From Anopheles merus (Eukaryota; Arthropoda; Insecta; Diptera; Culicidae): a stretch of 64,000 bases of DNA. The number at the start of each line of letters is the position of its first letter. The first letter of the stretch is position 1. The position numbers were made by a program, and so were the translations under genes. The stretch spans positions 41,895,255-41,959,254 of the forward strand of contig NC_054083.1 of assembly GCF_017562075.2 (NCBI RefSeq), in the 5' to 3' direction. Below the pieces are notes generated by a model. The model searched no databases. It was not told the DNA's origin and saw only the letters and a list, made by a program, of their open reading frames with translations. This document shows, piece by piece, positions 48,001-60,437 of this stretch.

Positions 48001-51000
48001 GCGAAACCCCGAAAAACGGCGAAGGGGGTTGAATATTAAGAACACATGCACGAAAGAGCATAAGCAATTAGCTGCCCTTCTTGCCCTCCCCCGTGGCATG
48101 GTAAAAGCATTAGCCGCTGCTCCATTTCAAAAAAGGGGGAGAGTCAATTCTTGAAAGTACAAAAAACCACACACCACGTCTGTGAAATTGTGGGGCAGGC
48201 AAACGGGTCGAAAGAAGTGAAGTGTAGCATATCAGGATAAGCTAACATTACCACCACCACTGCCACACAGGGGAGCATGAGACTCTGGGCCTTGGGTATA
48301 AGCATACAGCAGACACACGGGGCGAGTTCGCCCGTTCGCCATAAATCAGCTTTTAATTGAGTTAGCAAAAGTATGGTAACGACTCATCGGAGGAAGAATG
48401 CACACCACCGTTTGTGGGCTCAAGTGCAGTATGTTGGGCCTTGCTCTGTGTGTCTGTGTGTTGCTTCATCGAGCGCATGGTTTGGCGAAGGGAAACCCTT
48501 TTTTTGCCCGTCAGTTGGTGTTGGTGTTAAGCTGCAGTTTTTTGGTTACAAATCAATTTTAAATCGAATCAGTGTTGCTTTTGTATGTGCAATGATTAAG
48601 ATCATAAAACGTAATTAGGATGCCATTGTAGCCATGGTTTTGTATTTAATGAAGTATGTAGAGTGTTTTACATTGTGCGATTTACAACAAATGGCTCCAG
48701 TAGTGAAGGTAGTGGGAATCAAAAATTATAGTTTAGATAAACAATTTTAGTATCATTTAAGTATCTTACCATACTTATCGCTCTAGACAAAGTTTTCACT
48801 ACATCAAATCCCATTCGTAAAGTGGAATCCCCTTAGCGCGAAGCGATTTCCTGCACAGAGCTTTCACCCTTTTGCCCACATAACTTTTAGAACCTAATTT
48901 CATGTTCGATAACAGATTATTATCGATTAGCTTAAACATCGTACGATACATTCCGGTAAAACGGCATTCCTGTGATCTCACCCACAGAGTCTCCCGGTTG
49001 ATGGGTGTTTCGTTCGGGCAGCCCTAATAACCTAATCATTTTTCGTCACAACTTAAACCTTCCCGCACAGCAGCAGTCGGCAGCAGTTTCTCCCACGGGG
49101 GAAAACGCTGATTATAGCTTCCGGCAGCTCTGTTGTGGCAAGATGTCCTCTCGGCGATAGGAATCGAGTGTATCGTTTCCCTGCCATTCCTGGGGTTAGC
49201 TTCCTCCCTGACCCAATGCAGCGCTCAAGATTCCTGTAAACCGTTTGCAAGAAACACCCAGTGAATCTTAATCAAAATCTGCCTCCCAGAAAGCTCCAAA
49301 CGACCATTAAGAGTGAGATTAAATTTTAACTTCCAACCTTTACCTCTGGGAGGGGGGCAGGTTCCGCCTCCAGGTTCCGCCAGCTGCCAGGCGCTCTGCT
49401 GACTTCTGACAGCGGCAGCTCCCTGAGCTCCGCATGTATACTGCCTTGCCTCCCGCAATTGCCGCACCGAGCACGACAACGTTTGGCTAATTAGTACACG
49501 GGGTGGTAATTTCTTGTGCTCACCTTGTGCGCACCCGTTCGATAAGAACCCGCCCCCTCGGTACCGCGCAAGCCAAAGGCACCGAAAGGGAAAGAGAGTG
49601 AGAGATACTTTTAACCGCTCTGGCACCTCCTTAGCTTCGGTTCTTCCCTTATCGCCCTGTCCCTTAAAAGGCCTACGGGCCATCTTTCACCTTTACCGTA
49701 CCGGTAAGGCCTTCGTCTTTAGTAACGATGGCGCTGTCTAACCGAACCGGCACACGGAGAATGTAAACTGCACCCGTCTTACCACCCATCCCGAGAAGGT
49801 GCTACTACTGCTAAAACATCGTAAAAGCTTTCGCTTGGAAAAGCAAGAGCGACAGAATGATTCTACGCTGCTTTGCTACCTTCTTCTCGTGGGGGGAGGT
49901 GCCTTATCGATCGGTCTCGGCGTGAGGTTGGGACCGTTTGTGCGACACCATCGACCCGCTTCATCCTTCAGTACCTGCCCGAGATTGGGGAGGAAAGATT
50001 CGACAATATTTATGACACCAATATCGGGGAGGGCAAATATTAGCAAATAATCGTTATCGATATGGATAACAAACGCACATGCACTGGGAAAGGGCTCGAC
50101 CTGCATACTCCCTCCCCGCGCCGGGCAACTTGGGCACCACAGCTTTGCAAAACACCTTCAGGATAATTGATAATGATGATGAAGCGATGGGGAAAGTCGT
50201 TGCAAGTTTCGTTCCGGCCGCACAGCACAGCTTCATTTCATGGCAGCACGGTCTGCTTATCAGCACAACCATCATCCATCGCTTGTAGTTGTGTGTGTGT
50301 GTTGTGATGCTTCGATGTGAGGAAGCAAAGGGCGCAAAAAATACGCTCTTCTGTGAGCCTACCGTAGCAGCGGCCTCCTTGCAACCAACCAACCAACCGT
50401 TTGGTGAGACGTGAGTGCAATTATGGATCAAATTAAATTTTCCCTTTATCTTGTGCGCTTGATCGGACGCTTGGGGTGCATTTCGGAGCTACGGTGAGTC
50501 GAGGGGACAGTAAGCACTGGGAGTGGAGAAGAGGGAAAGTTTATGCCATCCTTGCAGCTGCTGCTTCGCAGAGACACTTTTCTAAAGTATCCAATGTTCC
50601 TACTGGTTAGATCTACTGTACCGGGTTGACTAAGGATACCGGAAACCATCACTTTTAATCCTCTAAACTCGCCCCTCACCCCCCCCCCCCCACACACTGT
50701 AACAATTCACAGCCATTTGCCGAGAAAGGCCACAAACACAGCGGACCGAGCATGAGGTTGTGTTATGCTCTCATTGCTCGACCGAAAACAACCAACGTTT
50801 GAACGTTTGCTTAAAATGGCTAATAATCGGTTATCAGTTGTACTGTGGAGAAGAGGGGAGAGCTTGGAATGGTACGCAAATTGTTCGTAAGAATCGGAAG
50901 CAAACCCTGGGCAAGAGATGAGAGCGTGCGATAGCGTCAGATGTGAAGCGGCTGGTTGGTAATTAAATACCAGCCCGAAACTATTTGACACAAATTAGGA

Positions 51001-51666
51001 GGCCCTACCCCTTGTCGGGTAGCCAAGGCCGTAATTCTGCTATTAGCAAGTGCATCTGGGACATGTGGGGAGGTGGGGGGGGGAGGGTGAGGAGCAGTGA
51101 GATTCTTCTCTTTTGAGAGAGGATTAGGGAATACTTCATATTGGGGGAGCTTTAATTAAATTATTTAGGACACAATGGAATGTCCTTGAATGCAGGGGTA
51201 GGTTTCTTGCTATGTATTTGTGAGATGGCACACTTTCTCCAGTCATCGACCAAGTAGGGTCGGAAAGCGATAAAACAGAAATAAATATTGTCAAATGCCA
51301 TTGTGTTACAAAAAACTGTAGGTGGAATGCCACAGTCTTGTGACAATTGAAGAAAAATGGTTCATTTAAAGACACGTTCAGCACACTACGTGCATAACTT
51401 TTTTTTCAAACTGTTTTTCAAGGACATATTCTTCAATAGTACAGCCCCAAAATAATTCACCCGGTGCAATGTACAATTTTCCTGATAACATATTGCTAAA
51501 CATAAGTGATTTTTCAAGTCATTTTGTAAAGCGTTCATTGCTCAAAGTTTCCTATCAGCTGTTTATCTTCCCTTTGCATTGAAAAAATGACTTTTTTCGG
51601 CTGACTGTAGAAAAAAATAGAGAAAATTTCGTTCCATGAACATCCTTTGAAAGGTAATTATTTAAG

Positions 51667-51743
51667 CTTCTTCTTTTGTTCTTCTTATTTTTCTTCTTTT
51701 TCTTCTTCTTCTTCTTCTTCTTTTTCTTCTTCATCGTCTTCTT

Positions 51744-51774
<31 letters not shown>

Positions 51775-52098
51775 TTCTTCTTCTTATTCTTCTTCTTCTT
51801 CTTTTTCTTCTTTTTCTTCTTCTTCTTCTTCTTTTTCTTCTTCTTCTTCTTCTTCTTCTTCTTCTTCTTCTTCTTCTTCTTCTTCTTCTTCTTCTTCTTT
51901 TTCTTCTTCTTCTTCTTCTTCTTCCTCCTCCTCATTCTCTTCCTTCTTCTTCTTCTTTCTCTTCTTCTTCTTCTTCTTCTTCTTATTCTTATCTTCTTCT
52001 TATACTTCTTCTTATACTACTTCTTCTACTTCTTCTTCTTCTTATTCTTCTAATTCTCATACTTCTTCTTATACTTCTTCTTATACTATTTCTTCTTA
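51667..52098. repeat. ~430-bp imperfect (TTC)n / (GAA)n tract
   Basis: Long TTC array with TTTTC, TTATTC and TTATAC variants; the purest part is 51840-51898. It accounts for poly-Ser, poly-Phe and poly-Lys frames. On the minus strand it is a GAA tract that begins exactly at the 3' tail of the SINE at 52099-52207. Confidence 0.95.
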
Positions 52099-52207
52099 TT
52101 TTGGCTCAAAAACAGTTGTCGGTCAAAGCCTGCCTGTATCACTACTTGTGAAACTGGCTTTAAGTGACTTATTCATTCATTCATAGCAGGATAGTCAGTC
52201 CTACGTA
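52099..52207 (-). mobile_element. 5'-truncated SINE, same family as 43501-43671
   Basis: Shares GTCGGTCAAA, TGACTTATT and ATAGTCAGTCCTA-type blocks with the other SINE; the tRNA-like head is missing (homology stops at ~52207). Minus-strand 3' end is CCAAAATAAGAAGAA, leading into the GAA tract. Confidence 0.78.
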
Positions 52208-54191
52208 GTCACTATTATTATTTAAGCTTACTTGCAATAAAAAAAATTACGACCTGGCGAGCTGCCCTTCGTCAGTTATCCAGAACTTTCCCCATAGTAG
52301 ACGAAACCATGCGTGTAAGCATGTTTTATGCTCTACCGTCGATTTGTATCAATTCCTCCTCAGCTTCCGGGACAAAATTGTTGATATAGAGCTTTTGCAT
52401 GCATGCTTTTGCTGAGAGATGTTGGACCGGTTTGTTGACTAGGGCGTCACATCGAAATGCTTCCGAAATTCGGCTTAAATGACCGAATTGAGTTTTGGCG
52501 TCATTGCTTGCCACTGCCAAACCAGTGGACGTAATTTCCGCTTTCTGATATGTTTGTTCATGTTTCCCTGGTACTATTTCATCGACGTCCCAGCTAACCG
52601 AATGCAGCGAAGTTTTGACTTCATTTTCAGCATCATTTGGAGCTTTTTGTTACTCAGTGTCGTCGACACGAACAACACAGTGCTCAAGGAATTCGTCACC
52701 ATATTTTCCACTGCAATGCTTGTTGCCCACAAAAAGTTTTGCTCTGCTGCTTCTTCCGGGATCTTCCCCAACAGCTCAGATAAGCTACACATGTCAGCTC
52801 ATAATCCGACCTGCCAAAACATGATGATATGAAGTTTAAACTACCGTCTCTTACACACCCGTTTGTGGTGTATGAATCGCAGGCTTCCCACACAACAAGC
52901 CTACATAAGCTTTCCACAACGATAAACCAACCAACTCATTTGTCGTAGTTGGGATTGTTTTCCTAGCCAGCTTGAGCCTGGTGCTTCAAAGTTCTCCTCT
53001 CCAAATCAACCACTTCTGTGAAACAATCTCCACCAGCGAGTGTGTGTGCGCGTCTTTACGTTTATGTGCTTTCCAAACGCCATGGGCAAAACTAACCCGT
53101 TCAATAAAATTCAAATTTATATCAATTCATACGAACGGCGGCTCTTCCAGCGGTAACCGAAAGCAACCGGGGCAAAGTTGTATCGATCCGTGTGCCCTAG
53201 CCACACGGTATCCGGTGCGAAGACGGGCGGCTCCTGTCAAGATCACGGGATGGATCAACTATTTTCCGACAAATTTTACCATTCCACCCGCCAGCACTAT
53301 CCTTGCCAGCAGGTTCCGGTGGATGAGTTTTTTGTTAGTTGGCGCTTGAAAGCCCATCATCATGAATATGCATTAATGCCACGATGCCACGATCCTTCCT
53401 GGGGGCTAACTTTGCTATTCGGCCGGGCGGAGCGACGAGCCGGGGCAACGGGCAACGGAAGGATTATTGAAAATGTATATCAGTGTGTTGATACTAAGCG
53501 GATTCTCAGACACGGCAAAGGGGTTTGGCCCCCTGCCGCAGTAACGCGCTGTCTAGTGTTCACCGTAGGTTAAAGTTTTCCTTTTAACGGCAGCTTCTCG
53601 GGCGCATCGGACGCAAAGCAAACACGGGCAAAACCGATCTCTGTGTGTTTACGTACTTTACTTCGATCGTGGTCGCTCTCTCTCTCTCTCTCTCGCTCTC
53701 TTACTTTCACTCACGCTCTCTGCAAAAAGGATGGTTTTGTTGGCGCGTTTTCCCCCCCCCCCGGCGCCTGCAGGCAAACGCTCAATAAACGTATATTTCA
53801 TTTGAATATAGATGAGCCCCGAGAAACACCCTTTTTCACTTGACCGCGTTCCGAGATCCGGTGCCTGCTCGGTACAGCCTGAAGCTTTTCATTTCGTGGT
53901 ACGTTGCCAGGTACCGTGCATCCCTTCTCTCCCGTCCCAAGGTTACAACCAATCTCGACGCTTTATGGAACACTCCCCGGCTGTTCCGTAGGCGGCCTCG
54001 ATCGACGCAGTTTAGAGTTCGATGCTGTTTACCTTTACCCGGGCACTTGCAGAGGGGTTTTGCAAATGCAGCTGAATGAATTTCCATTTCCGCTTAGATT
54101 GGCGTCCTCAGCACCACCACCGGCCGTACAACGGCGTGAATTATTAGTTTGTTTTTCATTCACCGTACACCTTCTCTCTTTCTCGTTGCAG
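52208..54191 (+). other. Intron 4, last part
   Basis: Holds a coding-like minus-strand remnant (52326-52792), a CT tract (53681-53702) and a C run (53751-53762). The end is the pyrimidine-rich acceptor CTCGTTGCAG of exon 5. Confidence 0.55.
52326..52792 (-). pseudogene. Unidentified coding-like remnant, possible broken ORF
   Basis: Two minus-strand frames abut and look like parts of one sequence: one (52574-52792) with SLSELLGKIPEEAAEQNF, and a second in another frame, open from about 52630 to its stop at 52326, with SRISEAFRCDALVNKP and ending EELIQIDGRA. Composition is non-repetitive and protein-like. I do not recognise the family; a retrotransposon remnant or processed pseudogene is possible, as is chance. 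Confidence 0.3.
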
Positions 54192-54277
54192 GTCTTTCAT
54201 GCACCGATGCAGGCCGGGACGCCGTTCGAATTTCGCATCCGGTACAAATTCATAAGTCAATCAGAGGCTATTGTCAG
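54192..54277 (+). CDS. Exon 5: end of CUB domain 1
   Basis: 86 bases: residues 186-213 plus two bases of Arg214. Acceptor TTGCAG at 54191, donor CAG|GTAAAA at 54278. VFHAPMQAGTPFEFRIRYKFI is the typical closing strand pair of a CUB domain and continues naturally from SVK at the end of exon 4, supporting the 38-kb intron between them. Confidence 0.87.
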
Positions 54278-57200
54278 GTAAAATTATTCCTTCCAGTTGG
54301 TGAAGCCGCGCGCGGTCGGCTGTCGCTTCGATGTTGGCCTGTGTTGGGGAGGGTGCAAAAATAAGGAAGAAAAAGGGAAAAGAGCCTCGTTCAACGAGCG
54401 GGCTGAACGTGTAATGAGCAGGAGCATGTGTTGATGTGGGGATCAGGTTGGAGTTCCTGTAGGAATGGAGAACACGACTTTCCCCTTGTCCACGGTTGAA
54501 GTCCCAGTTTGAAGAATGGCTCGAGAAACGATCAAACACTCACATGGGACCGACACAAGCACCAACATCCGAGCGCACCGTTTTCCCATTCTAGGCTGCC
54601 TTCGCTGATAAATTTCTCCCCTATATTGCCAAGTATGCTCACGTACGCCCCACACTGACACGCCTCAGCGCCGGAACAACAAGGTACACCGCCACCCTGC
54701 CCGGAGTGGCCCGAAAACCTTGCCACTCGGAAGCTGACGAGGTTGAGGCTGAAATGCTGAAAGGAAATGAAACTTTAGTCACCTTGCAATCAAGCACCCA
54801 GCTGTGCCGCCTGCTTCGCTACGGTTTGTCGGGCAGGATCTCAAAACCGGTACCGTGGAATTGCCTACCGATCGATTCCGGCCACACGGTGACAGTTGCG
54901 TTATTGCAAGTCAATGCTTTCCCGGGATTTACTGGATGGGTTGCCCTTTCTTGCCTCCGTTTTTCTCAGAATTGATAGTTTGTACCATGTGGGGTCCTAA
55001 GCGCTACATGTTCATATTTCCATATGATTTGATTCCTTGAATCACCGTTCCTCTACTCAATCGCCATTGCAGAAGAAAGGGCAAACTTTCCCTCAACCTT
55101 TTTCCACCCTGAGCTTCCACACTGTACAGCTTTCAAAATGTTTTCCCGCGAAAAAGCAAGAAGAAAAAACACACACACCCAGCCAGCAAAGATAACCGAC
55201 CGATCTCTCAGCCAAATGGGGTAAGTTTGCCGGGCAAATTGCAAAAGCAAATGTTGCGATTGGCATCGATTCAATCAGAAACGGTTCAGAGAGGAAGACG
55301 AAATGCTAAGGTACTCTGTGCACTGTGCACCCCCCGAGTGTTCAGCCAGAAACGAGGAAATTGGTCAGCAAACGAATGACGATTCCCCCCACCCACCAAA
55401 CAGACAGTAGTAGTGCAGTAGTGCAGTGCTGTCAACATGACATTGGGGTCAAAAATATTTACCTTTCCCCTAGCTGCAACGATGCTGCTACAACGGTGCT
55501 CTCGGAAATGGCGGTCGAGGGGGGGGCGTGTTTGCAATTTACTTTTTGATTGGTTAATTTATCGTACAGCTAAAAATGTTTTCATTTGCTCTGATCGGGC
55601 AGCAACAACCGGTAGACGGGCTGGGTAGAGTGCTTCTTGGCAGCAGTAATGCTTGCTAATGGATACATTTTGCAACCCTGCATGTTCAACTGTTTTTTTG
55701 CAAATTCAATGATATTCCAGGAAAGGATTAAGTTGTAAATGGACGATACTGGAAAAAGTTTTCCACCCATCAGCTAGCAGCTAAGATTGTCTGCAAGTTC
55801 TGTAAGGTGGCCGTATGTTCTCATCTCATGAAAGGAGATTGAGTGCATTGGGATAAGTTTTGTAGTTTGTAGGAGTTTAAAACTAGAGCCTTCGAAGAGG
55901 AGATATCCTGAAAATTTGCAGCAAAAAGGGAATTAAACTGATGGAAAGTGTGATTGCCGCTACATTTCTGGAATTAAAAAGAGAAATATTCTGATAGATT
56001 GGTAAGCTATTGTAGAGCTTTACACTTTCATGAAAGCTCTCCCATGAGACGGAGTAAGAATAACAAAGGTCTACCGCTTTGGATATTGATGTGTTTTTAT
56101 CGGTTTCCTTATCGGTTACAAAAGCATGGACTGAATGCAAACCAAAGCTAATACAACGAAAACAATAGTTATAAATTCAGGAATAAGAATGAAAGATTAG
56201 AATTTGCCAAGGAAGGATTATGATAGAGACAAACAATGAGTCCAGAATCGGGATAGCCAAACGACTGGAACACACTGGAACATCAGCAAAACCCCAATGA
56301 TCGAGCGCACAGCATATTTCTGATTTGCCATCTCCAAAGCGATGCGTTTTCTTCACAGCTTCCTCTTCTTATTTCCCAGCACAATGGAAATTCAATCCCA
56401 ATCATACCGAAACACACCAATACCATGCTGTAACCAGACTTGCTCAGGCTGCTCTTTGTTGTAGCCGAAAAGCGATGGAAAGCTTTAGCTTCAACGACCG
56501 GTTTACTGCACACCAAGTGTCCCATTGAGAATTTCCGGAGCCATGCAGATGTACGAACTACTGGCGGCAAATGTTGCACAAGTCGCAAGTCAACGAAGCA
56601 TAGTGTGCGCAAAAAACAACACACAACCACCTGATCCAATCAGAGATGGAAATGCTGTTATCAAATTGGATATTGAAATGTTAAATAATTCAAACGAATG
56701 GAATACTGTTGGGGTATGGTAGGTTGGTAAAAAGGGGAAGCAAAACACGGTAAAGACATGCCGAGTCGATCGATTGATGCTGACAGCAGTGAAGAAGCGG
56801 GCAACCAGAACACAGAACTATCCAACTTGCTCAGCAGGAATCGAGAAGCTTTTAAATCAAAACCGAAAAGCAAACCAAACCAAGTGTCCCCGGTTTCACC
56901 CATCTAGTCCAGTCCCATTTTTGTACTAGTATTCGATTCTATTTATTTTGTTCTCACTTTCATCCATCTTGCCATTTTCCCTACTTTGCTGCATCTCCAC
57001 TTCCCTCCCTATTTTCCATGCCGTTTTCTTCAACTCAATTTGAAACCGATGAGGCGGAAAATTGAGCTCCAAAACCAAAAGCGCTTGTTTGCGTAAGAAG
57101 AAACGGTACGGTGGAACGCGCCCGGTGCGTTAAAATATTCTTTTCCACCGGCACGACTCATCATTTCGCTTGTTGTGGCTACATCAGGCCTTTGCCTTCG

Positions 57201-57549
57201 CTGTTGTTCTTCGCCCTTTATCGAGTGTCCTTTGTAGCGTTTTTGGGTGCAGGGCGGTGGAGTCGATGAAATGGAATAATTTACATCGTATCTTTGCCTA
57301 CTTCGATTAAAACCGACGCTCTGTTATTCGAAGCGAGCTCTTTGTGGCGGTTGTTAAGGCTTCGAAATCGATACTGCCTCGCGAAGGACGGCGGAAACTC
57401 GTTTGCGCGCAGCGTGTCACGTTACTTTGTGAATGAAATAATGATTCGCCGTGCCCCAACCAACCAACATCGAGGTGACCGTTGCTCGTTCTTGCTGTTA
57501 CATGTTCTTTACAATTGTCACTCACTTTGCACATGCTTATTCCACCCAG
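54278..57549 (+). other. Intron 5
   Basis: 3.3-kb intron; several minor frames, none with domains. Ends in CACCCAG at 57549. Confidence 0.65.
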
Positions 57550-57786
57550 GTACGGGGCACCGAGCGAGCTGCTCGAGCTGGGCCGGGTCACGCCCGGGAC
57601 GTACTGTACGCGCCAGTATGACGAATGCTACCGGAAAAAGTGTCGCCTGCAGAGCCCCAACTATCCGGGCATGTACCCGCGCAACGTCACCTGCTACTGG
57701 ACCATCCGGCAGAAGGTGGTGCCGACCTGCAAGCATGCGATGGTCGCTATCAGCCAGGAGAACGAGCACAAAGCACTAGTGAAACG
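57550..57786 (+). CDS. Exon 6: cysteine-rich linker and start of CUB domain 2
   Basis: 237 bases: one base completes Arg214 (AG|G), then residues 215-292, and two bases of the next codon (CG). GTYCTRQYDECYRKKC (residues 230-245) is a cysteine cluster; SPNYPGMYPRNVTCYW (249-264) is the classical CUB opening, with a sequon at Asn259. Higher GC in the third codon position than the flanking introns supports coding. Donor CG|GTAAGT. The rest of CUB 2 is not in the window. Confidence 0.9.
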
Positions 57787-58864
57787 GTAAGTGCGGTGAA
57801 GCGATGGAGAAGTGTCTAATCTAAAGCTATCTAAAGCGTGTTTAAAGGTTAGAAAGTTTATTCTGTGTACGGTTTGTTTACAGTCAAACGAAAGATAACA
57901 GCTATCGGTGCTCCACATTCGTCCATTATTCCATCATTCAACTATAAATGTATTCATTTGTAAAGCCTTTTCAACCTTCTCAAGGCGACAATGCTGATGT
58001 TGATCATGATTGAACTGTACATAAAAAATCAAGAAATGTAAAACATGTCGAGTTTGTTGGTAGACAACAGCCACATGAAGACTATAATGGCTGTAAATAA
58101 TGCTTAACTTTAAAAGCTTCTATGCATTCCTTCAAAGATTAAAAGGCTTCCAGGAAAGACAGCTTCAAATGTGGAATATAACTGTCCCGGAGGCTCCGGA
58201 ATAGCATGAAAGCTTTTCTATTTCAAAGGGAACTGAAGCTGAAGGTCGATGTTTGACGTCAACTTGCTTTCTAGCAACTTGCTAATTGATACTCTTGAAT
58301 ATTTCTTAACACAATGCAGGGAATAATGTTACGTTAATCAGAAAAAAAAACAAAAATCACGCAATTCTTCAGAAGGACTTGAGTGCTGTTTTCATTTAGT
58401 GAAAACAAAGAATTTGCCCTATAAAACGTTACTTTCAAGCCTTTAAGAAGGAGTAACAAACAATAAAAAAAATGTGTTTTTCGCCCCAAAAATATGTTAT
58501 CCCTCCGCCAGGAAACTAATCCTATTGTCTACAGGTCCGCTTACTGCACACAAAACTTCTGCAGCTTAAAGCATTACCCACCACCGGACAAGTCTTTGCA
58601 GCAGCAGCAGCAGCAGCAGCTAACTCCTTCCCTTTTCGGAAAGAAAATGGCCATTTCTTGTTGACTTCTGCTGAGTTTTCCGCGCGGCCAAAGCTTTTAC
58701 GCAAACAAATGGGTTCCGCGATGAAAGATAGCTTTAAACTTTGCTTAAAACTTGCTGGCTTTTCGCTGGCCGGGCGGCAACCACTGTACTTTTAAATTGT
58801 GTTAAAAAAAAACTGCCAACAGCAACCACCAAGCCGCAGCTTGTATCGTGGTGGTGAAAAGAAG

Positions 58865-59025
<161 letters not shown>

Positions 59026-60367
59026 CAAAAAAAAAGTCAGTGTATCTCGGGCTGCATTTGCAAGGGGAGAAGAAGTCAACTAGCGCGTCGTGTCTAAAAT
59101 TAGGCTAGACTTTTGCGATATTTTTGTATACAAAACTACACACACACAGACACGGTGCAATGGGGCGCTATGTTTAAGTGACTGCTAAAAGTGCCGCAGT
59201 TTTAGCGAACCAGCTAAGAATGCCAACTGGCTGGCCGGCTGGTTGAAAATGGGTAGCGAGCGAGAGAGAGTGAGAGAGAGAGAGTGGGAGAGAGTGAAAC
59301 GAACTTTTCACTTTATAATGTGTTTCCTCTTGTTAGACGATTGTTTTCCTTGCCCTCACTTGTGACGCCTCGAGCTGCCTTCCAACCCCCCCTCTTTGGG
59401 TGACACAGGGACACCCGGGACGCCACTTTTGCACTGTTTGTTTCCCAGGGTTTTTTTTGTCGTATTTAATTCTTTTCCCCCCTATTGCTCGTGTTTTGTA
59501 GCGACCCGTAACAAGTTCGCTACACAGTTCGGCGCTACTTCTTTCGCTTTTGTCAATGCGGTACTTGTTCCGTGGTTCGTTTGTGAGTTTTTTTTTCTCT
59601 CGTCTTGCCTTCTCTGGGGAACTTGGCATTCGCCAACTCAAACAGAGCGTGTGCAAAACTTTTCACACAACTTTTCATTAATTTAATTCCGTTTTCCGCT
59701 ATCCACACACACACACACACATACACAGAGACTGTATGGTTCTCCACTCAGAGGAGACCACTCATTGCTCATTCCATGCCTCCACAAACCCCTTTTTGTT
59801 TTATCCTAGATCTTGCACCTGACCACTTTGCCCACTCCCTGCTAAATCCTCCATACAACTACACCTGGAGGGGAAGGGAGGGAACGTGGGAGCATTGGAT
59901 TTCTTTTCAAGTTTTGTTTCTACATTAGACAGCCAAAAGCTTGCAACAAAACCATTGTTTGAGGTTTGAAATTAGGCAAAAAGGCTTCGTTTTCGAATGC
60001 CAAATTCTGCGGGAAAGGAAAATCGCAGTCCAAAATCGTAAAACTACCCACTACCGCCGATCACAGGAATGGCTTCAGCGTGGAGCAGCGCAACACAGAA
60101 CAGAAAAAAAACATTCCTCCAGTGATGTGCCGGGCTAGTGGCGAAAAGAAACAACTTTAGAAAGAAACACACCACACCGCAGCCCACCCCGCAGTGATCA
60201 GTCCCCGTTGCCACGCACGCACACACACACACATACACACGCGGACGGACCAAGGGGCAAAGAGTGTGGGCACAAATTTATTTAATAATTCAGCTCGTAT
60301 TAAAAGCTTTCCTGAGTGGCAGCGCTGTGTGGAAGCGCGCGGCCAAACCTCCTGTTCTGGGAACTGT

Positions 60368-60371
<4 letters not shown>

Positions 60372-60434
<63 letters not shown>
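60372..60434. repeat. (CA)n microsatellite, 63 bp
   Basis: Perfect CA run in intron 6. Confidence 0.95.

Positions 60435-60437
<3 letters not shown>

Larger units (their letters stand above)
43672..51666 (+). other. Intron 4, middle part
   Basis: Unique-looking intron DNA without supported exons. Contains a GA tract (44213-44264), a CT tract (44982-45030), TG/CA tracts (45361, 47400, 47503, 47724, 50289), a C14 run (about 50679-50692) and a G-rich stretch near 51066-51087. Frames of 120-152 codons overlap on both strands with no domains. Confidence 0.6.
4936..57786 (+). other. Gene span: LDLa-CUB-CUB secreted or membrane protein, six exons visible, 3' end outside
   Basis: Six exons with GT-AG borders and matching phases (1,0,0,0,2,2 at successive exon ends) encode about 292 residues. 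Domain order: signal peptide (1 to ~24), LDL-receptor class A module (25-61), CUB domain 1 (64 to ~213; cysteines 64, 92, 144, 164 in the classical two-disulfide pattern), then a cysteine-rich linker and the start of CUB domain 2 (~245 onward, with SPNYPGMYP). Such proteins act outside the cell or on its surface in protein-protein binding; LDLa binds calcium. Arthropod LDLa/CUB membrane proteins, such as the culd group of flies, are a possible family, but I cannot confirm orthology. Introns are about 1.2, 7.8, 1.7, 38.0, 3.3 and more than 6.2 kb. A transmembrane segment, if present, lies downstream. Confidence 0.85.

Noticed and set aside
51555..52186. Poly-Lys, poly-Ser and poly-Phe ORFs
   Set aside because: Artefacts of the TTC/GAA tract.
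58536..58664. Possible exon after TCTACAG with a poly-Gln run and a stop
   Set aside because: The phase permits it, but the sequence does not continue a CUB domain and ends after ~44 codons; an alternative terminal exon cannot be excluded but is unsupported.
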